DNA of 64,000 bases from Mucilaginibacter sp. OK283 (GTDB lineage: Bacteria > Bacteroidota > Bacteroidia > Sphingobacteriales > Sphingobacteriaceae), in contig NZ_FODR01000013.1 of the NCBI RefSeq assembly GCF_900110415.1, positions 1 through 64,000 of the forward strand, read 5' to 3'. A model generated the notes under the pieces. It was given only the letters and a program-made list of their open reading frames with translations, was not told the origin of the DNA and did no database searches. Both the position numbers and the translations under genes were made by a program. Below are positions 34,712 to 42,432 of the stretch, in pieces (the first letter of the stretch is position 1; every line of letters begins with the position of its first letter).

Positions 34712-35461
34712 ATGATTAAGGACGAACGCTTAGAACAAATATTGGCGCATGTGGCAAGGCAGCGCAGCGTATCACTTACGGACCTCAGCAACGCGCTCAA
34801 TGTATCTGAAGATACCATCCGCCGCGATATCAAGATCCTGTCGGACCAGGGCTTGCTGAAAGCCGTTCGCGGCGGGGCTGTGGCACATTCGCCTACGCCG
34901 CGGCACTTCCGGGCAAGGGAAAAGCACGATATGGCACAAAAACGTATTGTAGCCTCCAAAGCCTTACAATTTATAAAAGAAGGGCAGGTAATTTTCCTCG
35001 ACGGCGGTACCTCCATCCAGGCACTGGCCGAGTTGATCCCTGCCGATATGAAGATCACGGTAGTTACCCACAGCTTCCCGGTAGTGAGTGTGCTGGAAGA
35101 TCATCCCACGGCCGAAGTGATATTTGCAGGCGGCCGGCTTTGTAAAACCGCTTTTACCACTATAGGTTACGAAACCATCCAGACTTTCAAAAACTTCCGT
35201 GCCGACCTGTGCCTCATGAGCGTTTGCAGCATTCACCCCACCATGGGCCTCACTACTGTAAACCACGATGAAGCACAGGTAAAACGTACCATGATGGAAA
35301 TGGCCGGCCAAACCATCGCCCTATCCACCATTGATAAATTAAATACCGCCGAATCGTACTACATCAGCCCCGCGACAGCTATAGATATTATTGTTACCGA
35401 TGCCGAAACCAGCGACGATAGGCTAACCGCTTATAAGCAAGCAGGCATCACCATAATTTAA
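34712..35461 (+). CDS. DeoR/GlpR-family transcriptional regulator
   Basis: A 249-residue DeoR-type repressor. The N-terminal HTH (about 18-50: VSLTDLSNALNVSEDTIRRD) is followed by the sugar-phosphate sensor domain of ribose-5-phosphate isomerase type, with FLDGGTSIQALAELIP and the late IDKLNTAESYYI. Effectors in this family are phosphorylated sugars or nucleoside breakdown products. It lies between a divergent deoxynucleotidase and a downstream MFS gene 6 nt away, and binds probably to the TTGCAA repeats. Confidence 0.92.
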   Translation: MIKDERLEQILAHVARQRSVSLTDLSNALNVSEDTIRRDIKILSDQGLLKAVRGGAVAHSPTPRHFRAREKHDMAQKRIVASKALQFIKEGQVIFLDGGTSIQALAELIPADMKITVVTHSFPVVSVLEDHPTAEVIFAGGRLCKTAFTTIGYETIQTFKNFRADLCLMSVCSIHPTMGLTTVNHDEAQVKRTMMEMAGQTIALSTIDKLNTAESYYISPATAIDIIVTDAETSDDRLTAYKQAGITII

Positions 35462-35467
35462 CCCCCA

Positions 35468-36637
35468 TTGAAAAAGAATTTAATTCCCCTTACCCTTGGC
35501 GGCCTTGGCATAGGCACCACCGAATTTGTAATGATGGGCCTGCTGCCCGATATCGCCAAAGATTTCCGGGTGAGCATACCCGTGGCCGGGCACCTTATCT
35601 CGGCCTACGCCCTTGGTGTTGTCATCGGCGCGCCTTTGCTGGTGGCCATCAGCAGCAATTATCCACCTAAAAAAATACTGATCGCCTTAATGGTCATGTT
35701 CACGGTTTTCAACGCGTTCTCGGCTTTCGCGCCCGATCATAATGCCTTGTTTATTGCCCGGTTGTTGTCCGGTTTGCCACATGGCGCGTTCTTTGGCGTC
35801 GGCTCGGTAGTGGCAAGCCGCCTGGCCGAGAAAGGTAAACAAGCGCAGGCCATATCTGTAATGTTTGCCGGTTTAACCATTGCCAACCTGCTAAGCGTAC
35901 CCTTAGGTACCTATATCGGTCACCATTATTCGTGGCGGTACACGTTTGGGCTTATCGCTTTTATCGGGCTGATGGCGCTACTGTTTATCCAGCTCTGGCT
36001 TCCGGCTTTACCGGTAAGCCGTGAGGGCGACATTAAATCCGAATTGGGCTTTTTTAAAACCCGCGAGGCCTGGCTCATTTTACTCATCACCGCCATTGGC
36101 ACTGGCGGCCTGTTCTGCTGGATCAGCTATATAGCCCCGCTCATGACCGATGTGAGCCATTTTTCGAAAGATACGGTACCGCTGGTGCTCATCATTGCCG
36201 GCCTTGGCATGGTAATAGGCAATTTTATGGGCGGCAAACTGGCCGACTGGGTTGCCCCTGTAAAAGCCTGCTTAATACTACTCATCAGCATGGCCGTGGC
36301 GCTCACTACCATCTATTTTGTATCGGGCAACCAGGTGTTGTCGCTCGTCATGACATTTATAACCGGCAGCCTGTCTATGGCCATCGGCTCCCCTATCCAG
36401 ATCCTTATGATCCGCACCGCCAAAGGGGCCGAAATGCTGGGCGCTGCAGCCACACAGGCCGCTTTTAACACCGGCAACGCCTTAGGCGCGTTTCTTGGCG
36501 GCCTGCCTATTGCCATGGGTTATGGCTTTACCTCGCCCGAATTGGTAGGGGTTGTAATGGCCGTAACCGGGGCTTTGTTTGCGGTGGCACTGTATAAAAG
36601 GCAGGCGGCGGTGAAAAGGGAGCTGGAATTGGCGTAG
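35468..36637 (+). CDS. MFS exporter (AraJ/PbuE-like, DHA1)
   Basis: A 389-residue major facilitator with 12 predicted helices. The opening GGLGIGTTEFVMMGLLPDIA is typical of the DHA1 arabinose/purine/drug efflux group. The family motif GxxxxD/RxxK region reads NYPPKKILI. Start is TTG at 35468, since no ATG occurs nearby and the residues after it are conserved. It lies 6 nt after deoR, so they are cotranscribed. Given a nucleotidase as divergent partner, export of nucleosides or bases, as by PbuE, is a fair guess. Confidence 0.88.
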   Translation: MKKNLIPLTLGGLGIGTTEFVMMGLLPDIAKDFRVSIPVAGHLISAYALGVVIGAPLLVAISSNYPPKKILIALMVMFTVFNAFSAFAPDHNALFIARLLSGLPHGAFFGVGSVVASRLAEKGKQAQAISVMFAGLTIANLLSVPLGTYIGHHYSWRYTFGLIAFIGLMALLFIQLWLPALPVSREGDIKSELGFFKTREAWLILLITAIGTGGLFCWISYIAPLMTDVSHFSKDTVPLVLIIAGLGMVIGNFMGGKLADWVAPVKACLILLISMAVALTTIYFVSGNQVLSLVMTFITGSLSMAIGSPIQILMIRTAKGAEMLGAAATQAAFNTGNALGAFLGGLPIAMGYGFTSPELVGVVMAVTGALFAVALYKRQAAVKRELELA

Positions 36638-36654
36638 ATAGCTTTCTATATTAT

Positions 36655-36760
36655 GGGCGTTGCCTGCGGCCAGGCCATCCGTTCATACTACACAGGCATT
36701 AGGCGCGTCCAGCCCACGATGCCCACACAAGGCCGGTATCCACTTTGTCCTTAACGCAAA
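36655..36760 (+). repeat. Dispersed intergenic repeat, copy 2 of 4
   Basis: GGGCGTTGCCTGCGGCC, GTTCATAC, CAGGCATTAGGCGCG and GGCCGGTATCCACT match copy 1, with about 25 bp of extra sequence (CAGCCCACGATGCCCACACA) before the GGCCGGTATCC block. Confidence 0.72.
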
Positions 36761-36808
36761 GCTGCGGGGAGCCGGCTAAACATTTAAAACCTGGGGTTGA
36801 TAAGAATT

Positions 36809-37753
36809 TTATTTATAAATATTGACTACCGAATTATTTTTATATTGATATGCGCCATCGGTGCTGGTCAAATAAATATGGTTAAACTGCGTTTTTATCA
36901 AATTGATATCGCCACCGGGAATGGTAAATTCATGTAATAACTTTTCATTTTTTATCACTGCAAAATAGGAGTTTTTGCCACTGGTATCCGGGCCAGCAAC
37001 ATATATGGTATTTTTGCTCAGCTCCATTTCATATATATTATAGGCTTTGGTAAAGCTCATCAAAGTATCTGTTTTGCCGTTTTGCCTTTTTACATAAAGT
37101 TTATTGTGATCGTTGTCATTGCTGATAAAATAATTCCCCACCGACAGATCTGTTATGTCGTTATCGTTATCAGGCAGTTGTTTTATAAACCGCCAGTTTT
37201 GGGAGGCATCGCCACCTACGAGCCTATGAACTTTTTTGCTCCAGCCATCAATTACTTCAAGTGGCTGGCGGGGTTTTGAATTAATATGAAATGGAAAAAA
37301 GATACTCGTATTGAACTCATATGTTGTCCAGGTTTGTCCAGCATCATTGGAGGAGTGCATTCTGCAATAACTTGGTTCATGAATGCCCATCCAGCGTTCC
37401 AATCCCCACCATATTCCTTTATCATCAATTGTAAACTCATCTATGCGGAATATTTTTTTACCTAACCACTTCCATGTTTTACTATTATCTGCACTTAACT
37501 CGATACCAACAGAACGCCTTAGCAATATTATGGTATCTTTAGATACGTCAAAAGCACCATATATTTCATGATCTTTTTCTGCCCGGTTAAGCATACGCTG
37601 CCACCATTCAGCGCGACTTTCTCCTTTAGGCAGCGCTATTTTCTTTTTGCTGTTACTTAAACATGACGAAGTACTTGTTATAAAAAAGAAAAAAATGGTA
37701 TAATATGTAAAGCGGTGCACGCTATGTTTTAACCAGATCCCTTGCCTTTCCAT
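36809..37753 (-). CDS. Lipoprotein with BNR-like repeats
   Basis: A 314-residue lipoprotein: hydrophobic N-terminus then TSSC lipobox (cysteine about 31). The mature part has Asp-box-like turns, SADNSKTWKW and SNDAGQTWTT, typical of sialidase/Vps10-type propellers, though only two are clear. No catalytic residues of a sialidase are seen, so binding or sensing is more likely. It starts 1 nt after the stop of the upstream serine hydrolase, which implies translational coupling. Codon use is AT-richer than its neighbours. Confidence 0.65.
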   Translation of the reverse strand: MERQGIWLKHSVHRFTYYTIFFFFITSTSSCLSNSKKKIALPKGESRAEWWQRMLNRAEKDHEIYGAFDVSKDTIILLRRSVGIELSADNSKTWKWLGKKIFRIDEFTIDDKGIWWGLERWMGIHEPSYCRMHSSNDAGQTWTTYEFNTSIFFPFHINSKPRQPLEVIDGWSKKVHRLVGGDASQNWRFIKQLPDNDNDITDLSVGNYFISNDNDHNKLYVKRQNGKTDTLMSFTKAYNIYEMELSKNTIYVAGPDTSGKNSYFAVIKNEKLLHEFTIPGGDINLIKTQFNHIYLTSTDGAYQYKNNSVVNIYK

Positions 37754-37754
37754 T

Positions 37755-39212
37755 TTATTTCACCCGTTCGGTTTGTACTTTTTGCCCATCGGCATACAAT
37801 ACCAAATTAACACTTCCATCGGTATCCTTTGCAAATTCCAGTTCATAAGGCAAGTCGCGCAGGAAAAATTTGTTTGGGGCCTCGGCCAATAGTTCACGCT
37901 TCATTTCGCCTTGCATCCTCACATAAAAGTGGCCTTCTTCAAATAAAATGGTTAAAACTCTGTTGGGTGCCAGCTGAAATTGTCCGGTATAGGTTTGTAA
38001 TACATCGGCAGCAGGCGTAGAAATCCGTTTTTTAATATTTGGATGGTACAGATCTTTAAAGTCATAAACCTTTGCCACACTATTTACCACCTCGGTGGCC
38101 AATTGCTGGCTGCCACTGTTAAGCATCACTACTACGCCATTGCCGCCCCGCAGGCTGCCATAATAAATACTCTGAAAACCTACAGTCGATCCCGGATGGG
38201 TGAAATATTTTGTACTATCCAATACATTAATAAAAGCACCAAGTGCTATTCCTATTTTATTTTGGTACGGTGTAAACATCAGCCTGGCGCTTTGCTGTGT
38301 TAAAACTTTAACCGATTTACCCTCGTAAGCCAATTGCATTCCGATAACAAATTTAGCCAGGTCGGTAGGATTCGTCCACAAGCCGGCGGCGGCTTGCTCC
38401 GGAAAAATACGGTACCTTCCGGGTATAGGGTTGCCAACTATATTATAACCGGTGGCCAGCTTGCCCTCATAAACGGCGGCAGGAGGCTGGCTGAAGGTGC
38501 TGTTATTCATGCCCAACGGTTTTAGCACCGCTTGTTGCATGTAACCGGCATAATCCTGCCCGGTGATATCCATTACAATTTGCTGCGAAATGATAATCCC
38601 ACCGCCTGAATATTCAGGTCGTAATCCAGGTTCAAAAGCAGAACGTATACGGGGACTGTTGGCCGGCTTTTCGCCATTTAAAACCTGCACTATGGTTGGC
38701 AGTGGCTTGCCTGGCAGATAACCTCCAAAGCCTTGCAGGTTTATCCCACCGGTATGGCTCAACAGGTTTGCCATGGTGATCTTTTTTCCTTTGGATAGGC
38801 TATCATATGGAAACTTCCAGCTTTTTAGGTAGATATTGATATCGGCATATAAATCGATTTTCTTTTCCTCCGCCAGTTTAAGTACGCCAACAGAGTTTAA
38901 CGATTTACTTATGGAACCAGCCTGGAAAAGCGTTTGCGTGGTAACCGGCGTTTTTGAACTATCGTTGGCAAAACCATAGCCCTTTGCCCAAACCAGCCGA
39001 TAGTTTTGAATAACCGCTATACTTAACCCAGGCGTTTTATAAAAGGCCATCCTATCCAATATATTCCAGTTTTTTTCGCCCTCTATTTGGATAGGCGCAA
39101 ACAAACCGTTTTCAACTTTGGCAATGTTTTCTTTTGTGTTGTTTTGGGCATACCCGGTTAACGTTGTTAATAACAGTAAAATTAAAGCGAATAATTTAAA
39201 AAGTGTATTCAT
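37755..39212 (-). CDS. Class C beta-lactamase-type serine hydrolase
   Basis: A 485-residue exported penicillin-binding-protein-like esterase. Signal peptide to YAQ (23). The SxxK motif is S100-ISK103, the YxN motif appears as Y201-SG, and the third motif as HPG in FTHPGSTVGF. The C-terminal 120 residues form the extra beta domain common in Bacteroidota members. These enzymes are mostly peptidases or esterases rather than true beta-lactamases, and the YSG variant fits that. It is followed directly by the BNR-like lipoprotein. Confidence 0.9.
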   Translation of the reverse strand: MNTLFKLFALILLLLTTLTGYAQNNTKENIAKVENGLFAPIQIEGEKNWNILDRMAFYKTPGLSIAVIQNYRLVWAKGYGFANDSSKTPVTTQTLFQAGSISKSLNSVGVLKLAEEKKIDLYADINIYLKSWKFPYDSLSKGKKITMANLLSHTGGINLQGFGGYLPGKPLPTIVQVLNGEKPANSPRIRSAFEPGLRPEYSGGGIIISQQIVMDITGQDYAGYMQQAVLKPLGMNNSTFSQPPAAVYEGKLATGYNIVGNPIPGRYRIFPEQAAAGLWTNPTDLAKFVIGMQLAYEGKSVKVLTQQSARLMFTPYQNKIGIALGAFINVLDSTKYFTHPGSTVGFQSIYYGSLRGGNGVVVMLNSGSQQLATEVVNSVAKVYDFKDLYHPNIKKRISTPAADVLQTYTGQFQLAPNRVLTILFEEGHFYVRMQGEMKRELLAEAPNKFFLRDLPYELEFAKDTDGSVNLVLYADGQKVQTERVK

Positions 39213-39363
39213 ACTAATTATTTGGTTTAGATGTTTATAAATTCAAATATCAAAATTTAATTCCGTATTATAAAAATAAACAGAATAAAATTTTATCAAA
39301 CAGAAAAACGCACATTATGTAATGGTATTAACTATCAAGCCAATGTCATCTCTCTATTATTAA

Positions 39364-39395
39364 TTGACATATCGGGAAAAGTCGATATATCTTTG
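39364..39395 (+). promoter_or_regulatory. ArsR promoter with operator between -33 and -7
   Basis: TTG (39364-39366), 21 nt, TATCTTTG (39388-39395). The dyad ATATCG-N8-CGATAT (39369-39374 / 39383-39388) fills the spacer, the right place for autorepression. Only 4 nt separate the -7 element from the ATG. Confidence 0.65.
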
Positions 39396-39399
39396 TGCC

Positions 39400-39699
39400 A
39401 TGGATCAGTTAGAGATATTTAAGGCGCTATCAAACAAAACCCGGCTGCAAATTTTGCAATGGCTTAAAGAGCCCGAACTAAATTTTCCCTCCCAGCAGGA
39501 ATATGGGTTTGCCAACGGCGTTTGCGTTGGTCAAATTCAGGCTAAGGCCGGGCTTACACAATCTACCGTATCAGAGTACCTGGCACTAATGCAGCGCACC
39601 GGGCTGGTTACGGCTACCCGTGTTGGGCAGTGGACTTACTACAAACGAAACGAAGAAGCCTTTGCAACCTTAAGTAAACTGATTGAATCGGAATTATAA
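39400..39699 (+). CDS. ArsR-family regulator
   Basis: A 99-residue winged-helix repressor starting at 39400 (MDQLEIFKALSNKTRLQILQ). HTH around VGQIQAKAGLTQSTVSEYLALM; wing around TATRVGQWTYYKRN. Classical metal-binding CVC motifs are absent, although one cysteine occurs in GVCVGQ. It may therefore sense a small organic or redox signal. It precedes an old yellow enzyme gene by 27 nt on the same strand and probably controls it. Confidence 0.9.
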   Translation: MDQLEIFKALSNKTRLQILQWLKEPELNFPSQQEYGFANGVCVGQIQAKAGLTQSTVSEYLALMQRTGLVTATRVGQWTYYKRNEEAFATLSKLIESEL

Positions 39700-39726
39700 T
39701 AAGCATTTACAAAACACAAACTATAC

Positions 39727-40830
39727 ATGAGCACTAATAACACCTTGTTCAGGCCGTTTAGCCTGAAATCGTTAAATATCAAAAACCGCATTGTAATGGC
39801 GCCCATGACGCGCTCATTTTCGCCAAACGGTGTACCAACTGCCGACGTTGCTGCTTATTACCGCAAACGCGCCGAAGGCGAAGTGGGCTTGATACTGTCC
39901 GAAGGCACAGTTATCGATAGGATATCGTCATCAAACGATGCCAACATCCCCCACTTTTATGGTACCGAAGCTTTGACCGGATGGCAAAATGTGATTAACG
40001 GTGTGCATGCCGCTGGCGGCGCTATGGGCCCACAGATTTGGCATATGGGCATTATGGATAATCACCGCTCAGGCTGGGTGCCATCGCAGCCATTTGAAGG
40101 CCCATCCGGCTTAAACAGGCCGGGCAATACCAATGGCGCCACCATGACCGATGCTGACATTGCCGATACCATTGCCGCATTTGGCCGTGCTGCCGCCGAT
40201 GCCAAAAGATTAGGCTTTGACTGTGTTGAAATTCATGGTGCGCACGGCTACCTCATCGACCAGTTTTTTTGGGATGGTACTAACCAACGGACCGACGTTT
40301 ACGGCGGTAAAACCCTGCCCGAACGTAGCCGTTTTGCAGTTGAAGTAATTAAAGAAGTAAGGAAACAGGTTGGCGAGGATTTTGCTATCATCATCCGCCT
40401 GTCGCAATGGAAACCTGCCGATTATAACAACCTGCTTGCAAAAACCCCACAGGAATTAGAAGCATGGTTAAACCCGATGGCCGATGCCGGTGTGGATATT
40501 TTCCATTGCTCGCAACGCCGTTTCTGGGAAACCGATTTTGAAGGATCGGACCTTAACTTTGCCGGCTGGGCCAAAAAAGTAACGGGCAAAGCAACCATTA
40601 CCGTAGGTTCTGTTGGTTTAGATGGTGAGTTTTTGGCTGCCTTTGGTGGCGCAAGCTCAAACCCAAGCTCGTTAGACGAATTGCTGCGCCGCATGGACCG
40701 TGGGGATTTTGACCTGGTAGCCGTTGGCCGCCCCCTATTGGCCGACCCGCACTGGGCACAAAAAATTCGCGATAACCGTACCGAAGAGCTGAAAGGTTTT
40801 AGCAAAGAAGCTTTGGCGCAATTGGTGTAA
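39727..40830 (+). CDS. Old yellow enzyme, NADH:flavin oxidoreductase
   Basis: A 367-residue FMN-dependent ene-reductase of the NemA/OYE family. It reduces activated alkenes, N-ethylmaleimide or nitro esters with NAD(P)H. Seen are NRIVMAPMTRSF, the substrate-binding pair H170/H173 in EIHGAHGYL, and FFWDGTNQRTDVYGG, which are standard. The late region LVAVGRPLLADPHW binds FMN phosphate. Together with the ArsR gene it resembles electrophile-sensing NemR-NemA units, though the regulator family differs. Confidence 0.93.
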   Translation: MSTNNTLFRPFSLKSLNIKNRIVMAPMTRSFSPNGVPTADVAAYYRKRAEGEVGLILSEGTVIDRISSSNDANIPHFYGTEALTGWQNVINGVHAAGGAMGPQIWHMGIMDNHRSGWVPSQPFEGPSGLNRPGNTNGATMTDADIADTIAAFGRAAADAKRLGFDCVEIHGAHGYLIDQFFWDGTNQRTDVYGGKTLPERSRFAVEVIKEVRKQVGEDFAIIIRLSQWKPADYNNLLAKTPQELEAWLNPMADAGVDIFHCSQRRFWETDFEGSDLNFAGWAKKVTGKATITVGSVGLDGEFLAAFGGASSNPSSLDELLRRMDRGDFDLVAVGRPLLADPHWAQKIRDNRTEELKGFSKEALAQLV

Positions 40831-40854
40831 ACGCCGGTTAACCTGGTTTTATAA

Positions 40855-40881
40855 AACGGGCTATCCTTTGGGTAGCCCGTT
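40855..40881 (+). terminator. Intrinsic terminator after old yellow enzyme gene
   Basis: AACGGGCTA (40855-40863) pairs with TAGCCCGTT (40873-40881), 9 bp, then ATTGTTT. Confidence 0.8.
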
Positions 40882-40996
40882 ATTGTTTATGCCCTATCAT
40901 ATCGATTTAGTGTGTGGCTCATTACTGCCCACCGGCTTACGCGCCGGGCCCCTGTTGAGAGCATTAACCTGCGGCAAAATTTCTTTAATCTCCCTG

Positions 40997-41401
40997 TCAA
41001 TTTATAAGCGATTGTTTTTGTACCCCGGCTTGTTTCCGCATGCTTTGCTTTACTTTTTCGCGGTGCTGCTCGCCCCAGGCGCTTAGCTCGGCTAAAACGT
41101 TTTTTAAAGTACGGCTGTACGCAGTTGCTTCATAAATAATGCTTACCGGGGTGCTGGGGTATACGTTACGCGTGATGAAATCATTCAGCTCCAGGTCTTT
41201 TAGTTCATTGGCTAATACTTTGGACGATATGCCGGTAATTTCGTGCTGAATTTCCTTAAAACGCTTGGGCGATTGTACAAGCGAAAGTATCAAGGGCAGC
41301 TTCCATTTTCCGTTCAAAACGTACAGCGCGTCGAGCACGTTTTTAAGCGAGTGCGCACATGCTGCCTTGCCCGGAATGGTCTCATTTTTAATTACTTTCA
41401 T
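40997..41401 (-). CDS. HxlR-family transcriptional regulator
   Basis: A 134-residue winged-helix regulator (MKVIKNETIPGKAACAHSLK). The family hallmark is the CAHS cysteine near the N-terminus, then LNGKWKLPLILSLVQSPKRFKEIQHEITGISSKVLANELK. HxlR relatives such as YodB, HypR and QorR sense quinones or hypochlorite through that cysteine. The gene is divergent from an azoreductase, the pairing seen for B. subtilis YodB-AzoR1. Start at 41401 lies 6 nt after the -7 element, so the mRNA may be leaderless. Confidence 0.92.
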   Translation of the reverse strand: MKVIKNETIPGKAACAHSLKNVLDALYVLNGKWKLPLILSLVQSPKRFKEIQHEITGISSKVLANELKDLELNDFITRNVYPSTPVSIIYEATAYSRTLKNVLAELSAWGEQHREKVKQSMRKQAGVQKQSLIN

Positions 41402-41406
41402 AGATG

Positions 41407-41451
41407 CAAAGGTAATCACTTACCTGGATGTAACGGCTTACCTTTGGGTAA
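41407..41451. promoter_or_regulatory. HxlR promoter and operator region
   Basis: Minus-strand -7 TACCTTTG at 41407-41414. A dyad TTACC-TTTG-GGTAA spans 41438-41451, and TACCT and GGTAACC phrases recur nearby, as expected for an HxlR operator. On the plus strand TAGTTTTG (41480-41487) is a possible -7 for azoR. Confidence 0.55.
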
Positions 41452-41545
41452 CTACTCACTTTTTGCCACCTGGTAACCATAGTTTTGCTTTCGATAATCC
41501 GGGAGGGAAAAAGCCTTTCCGCGTAAATACAAAAGCAAATTTATT

Positions 41546-42148
41546 ATGAAACATATCCTTCATTTAAAGTCAAGCATCCAGGGTGCATCATCGTATAGCA
41601 TTAAGCTGGGTAATGCCATCGTAAGCAAAATTCAGGACAAATATCAGGGCAGCACCCTGGAAGAATTAAACCTGGCAGATATCGGGATTCCGCACCTAAA
41701 TGCTGCCGAGCTTCGCTCATTTTTTATTCCAAAAGATCAGCTTACGTCAGAAGACGTGGAATCCATCCGCCTGTCTGATGAACTGGTTAAACAGTTGTTT
41801 GCTGCGGATATCATCGTTATTGGCGCCCCGCTGATTAACTATACCATCCACTCGGCCCTAAAGGCATGGATTGATCATGTTACCAGGCCAGGGGTCACTT
41901 TTGGATATGGGGAAAACGGCCCTATCGGAATGGTAACCGGGAAAAAAGTTTATGTGGCCATGTCTTCGGGAGGTGTTTATTCAGAAGGCCCAGGAAAAGC
42001 AAACGACTTTGTTGCACCCTACTTAAAAGCATTCCTTGGGTTTTTAGGGATGACAGACCTGACAGTGTTCCGTGCCGAAGGATTAAAAGTTCCCGGCGTA
42101 AAGGAGAACGCTATGGAGCGAGCGCTTGACAGTATAAAAATTGATTAG
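41546..42148 (+). CDS. azoR: FMN-dependent NADH-azoreductase
   Basis: A 200-residue flavodoxin-fold AzoR, an NADH:quinone and azo reductase. The FMN phosphate loop SSIQGASSYS is at about 9-18, GAPLINYTIHSALKAWIDHVTRPGVTF at about 92-118, and the AMSSGGVY segment at about 137-144. It reduces quinones and azo dyes by two electrons. It is divergent from HxlR, which likely represses it until quinone or hypochlorite stress. It is the second quinone-reductase unit in the window, after MdaB-YgiN. Confidence 0.94.
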   Translation: MKHILHLKSSIQGASSYSIKLGNAIVSKIQDKYQGSTLEELNLADIGIPHLNAAELRSFFIPKDQLTSEDVESIRLSDELVKQLFAADIIVIGAPLINYTIHSALKAWIDHVTRPGVTFGYGENGPIGMVTGKKVYVAMSSGGVYSEGPGKANDFVAPYLKAFLGFLGMTDLTVFRAEGLKVPGVKENAMERALDSIKID

Positions 42149-42255
42149 CTATTGGGGGAAAATTGGGTAGCCTTAAAAACTTACAAAGCTATCCACGGTA
42201 GCCTTATCCAGAGCTGAAATGATTTAGCAAAGGAGGGTGACCCAGCCGGTGTAAT

Positions 42256-42304
42256 AAGACGAAAGACTTTCGAAGTTTTAGAAACTTCGAAAGTCTTTCG
42301 TCTT
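42256..42304. repeat. Perfect 23-bp palindrome with 3-nt loop
   Basis: AAGACGAAAGACTTTCGAAG plus TTT pairs fully with its mirror 82-104 past 42200, around a TAG loop. It may end azoR or be a mobile palindrome. No U-run follows. Confidence 0.8.
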
Positions 42305-42325
42305 CCCAAAATCCCCTCTTCCCCC

Positions 42326-42421
42326 GCATTAGCGATTGCAGTGGATACCGGCCCGTGGTTAAGGCTTTGTGCGCGTATGAACGGAAAGCGCGGCCCCGCC
42401 TCTACCGGCGGGGAAATGCCC
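42326..42421 (-). repeat. Dispersed intergenic repeat, copy 3 of 4
   Basis: In reverse orientation: GGCGGGGCCGCGC, TTCATACGCGCACA, AAGCCTTA, GGGCCGGTATCCACTGCAAT, CGCTAATGC. The minus frame reads GPRFPFIRAQSLNHGPVSTA, like copy 1. Confidence 0.8.
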
Positions 42422-42432
42422 AAACTGCTCCC

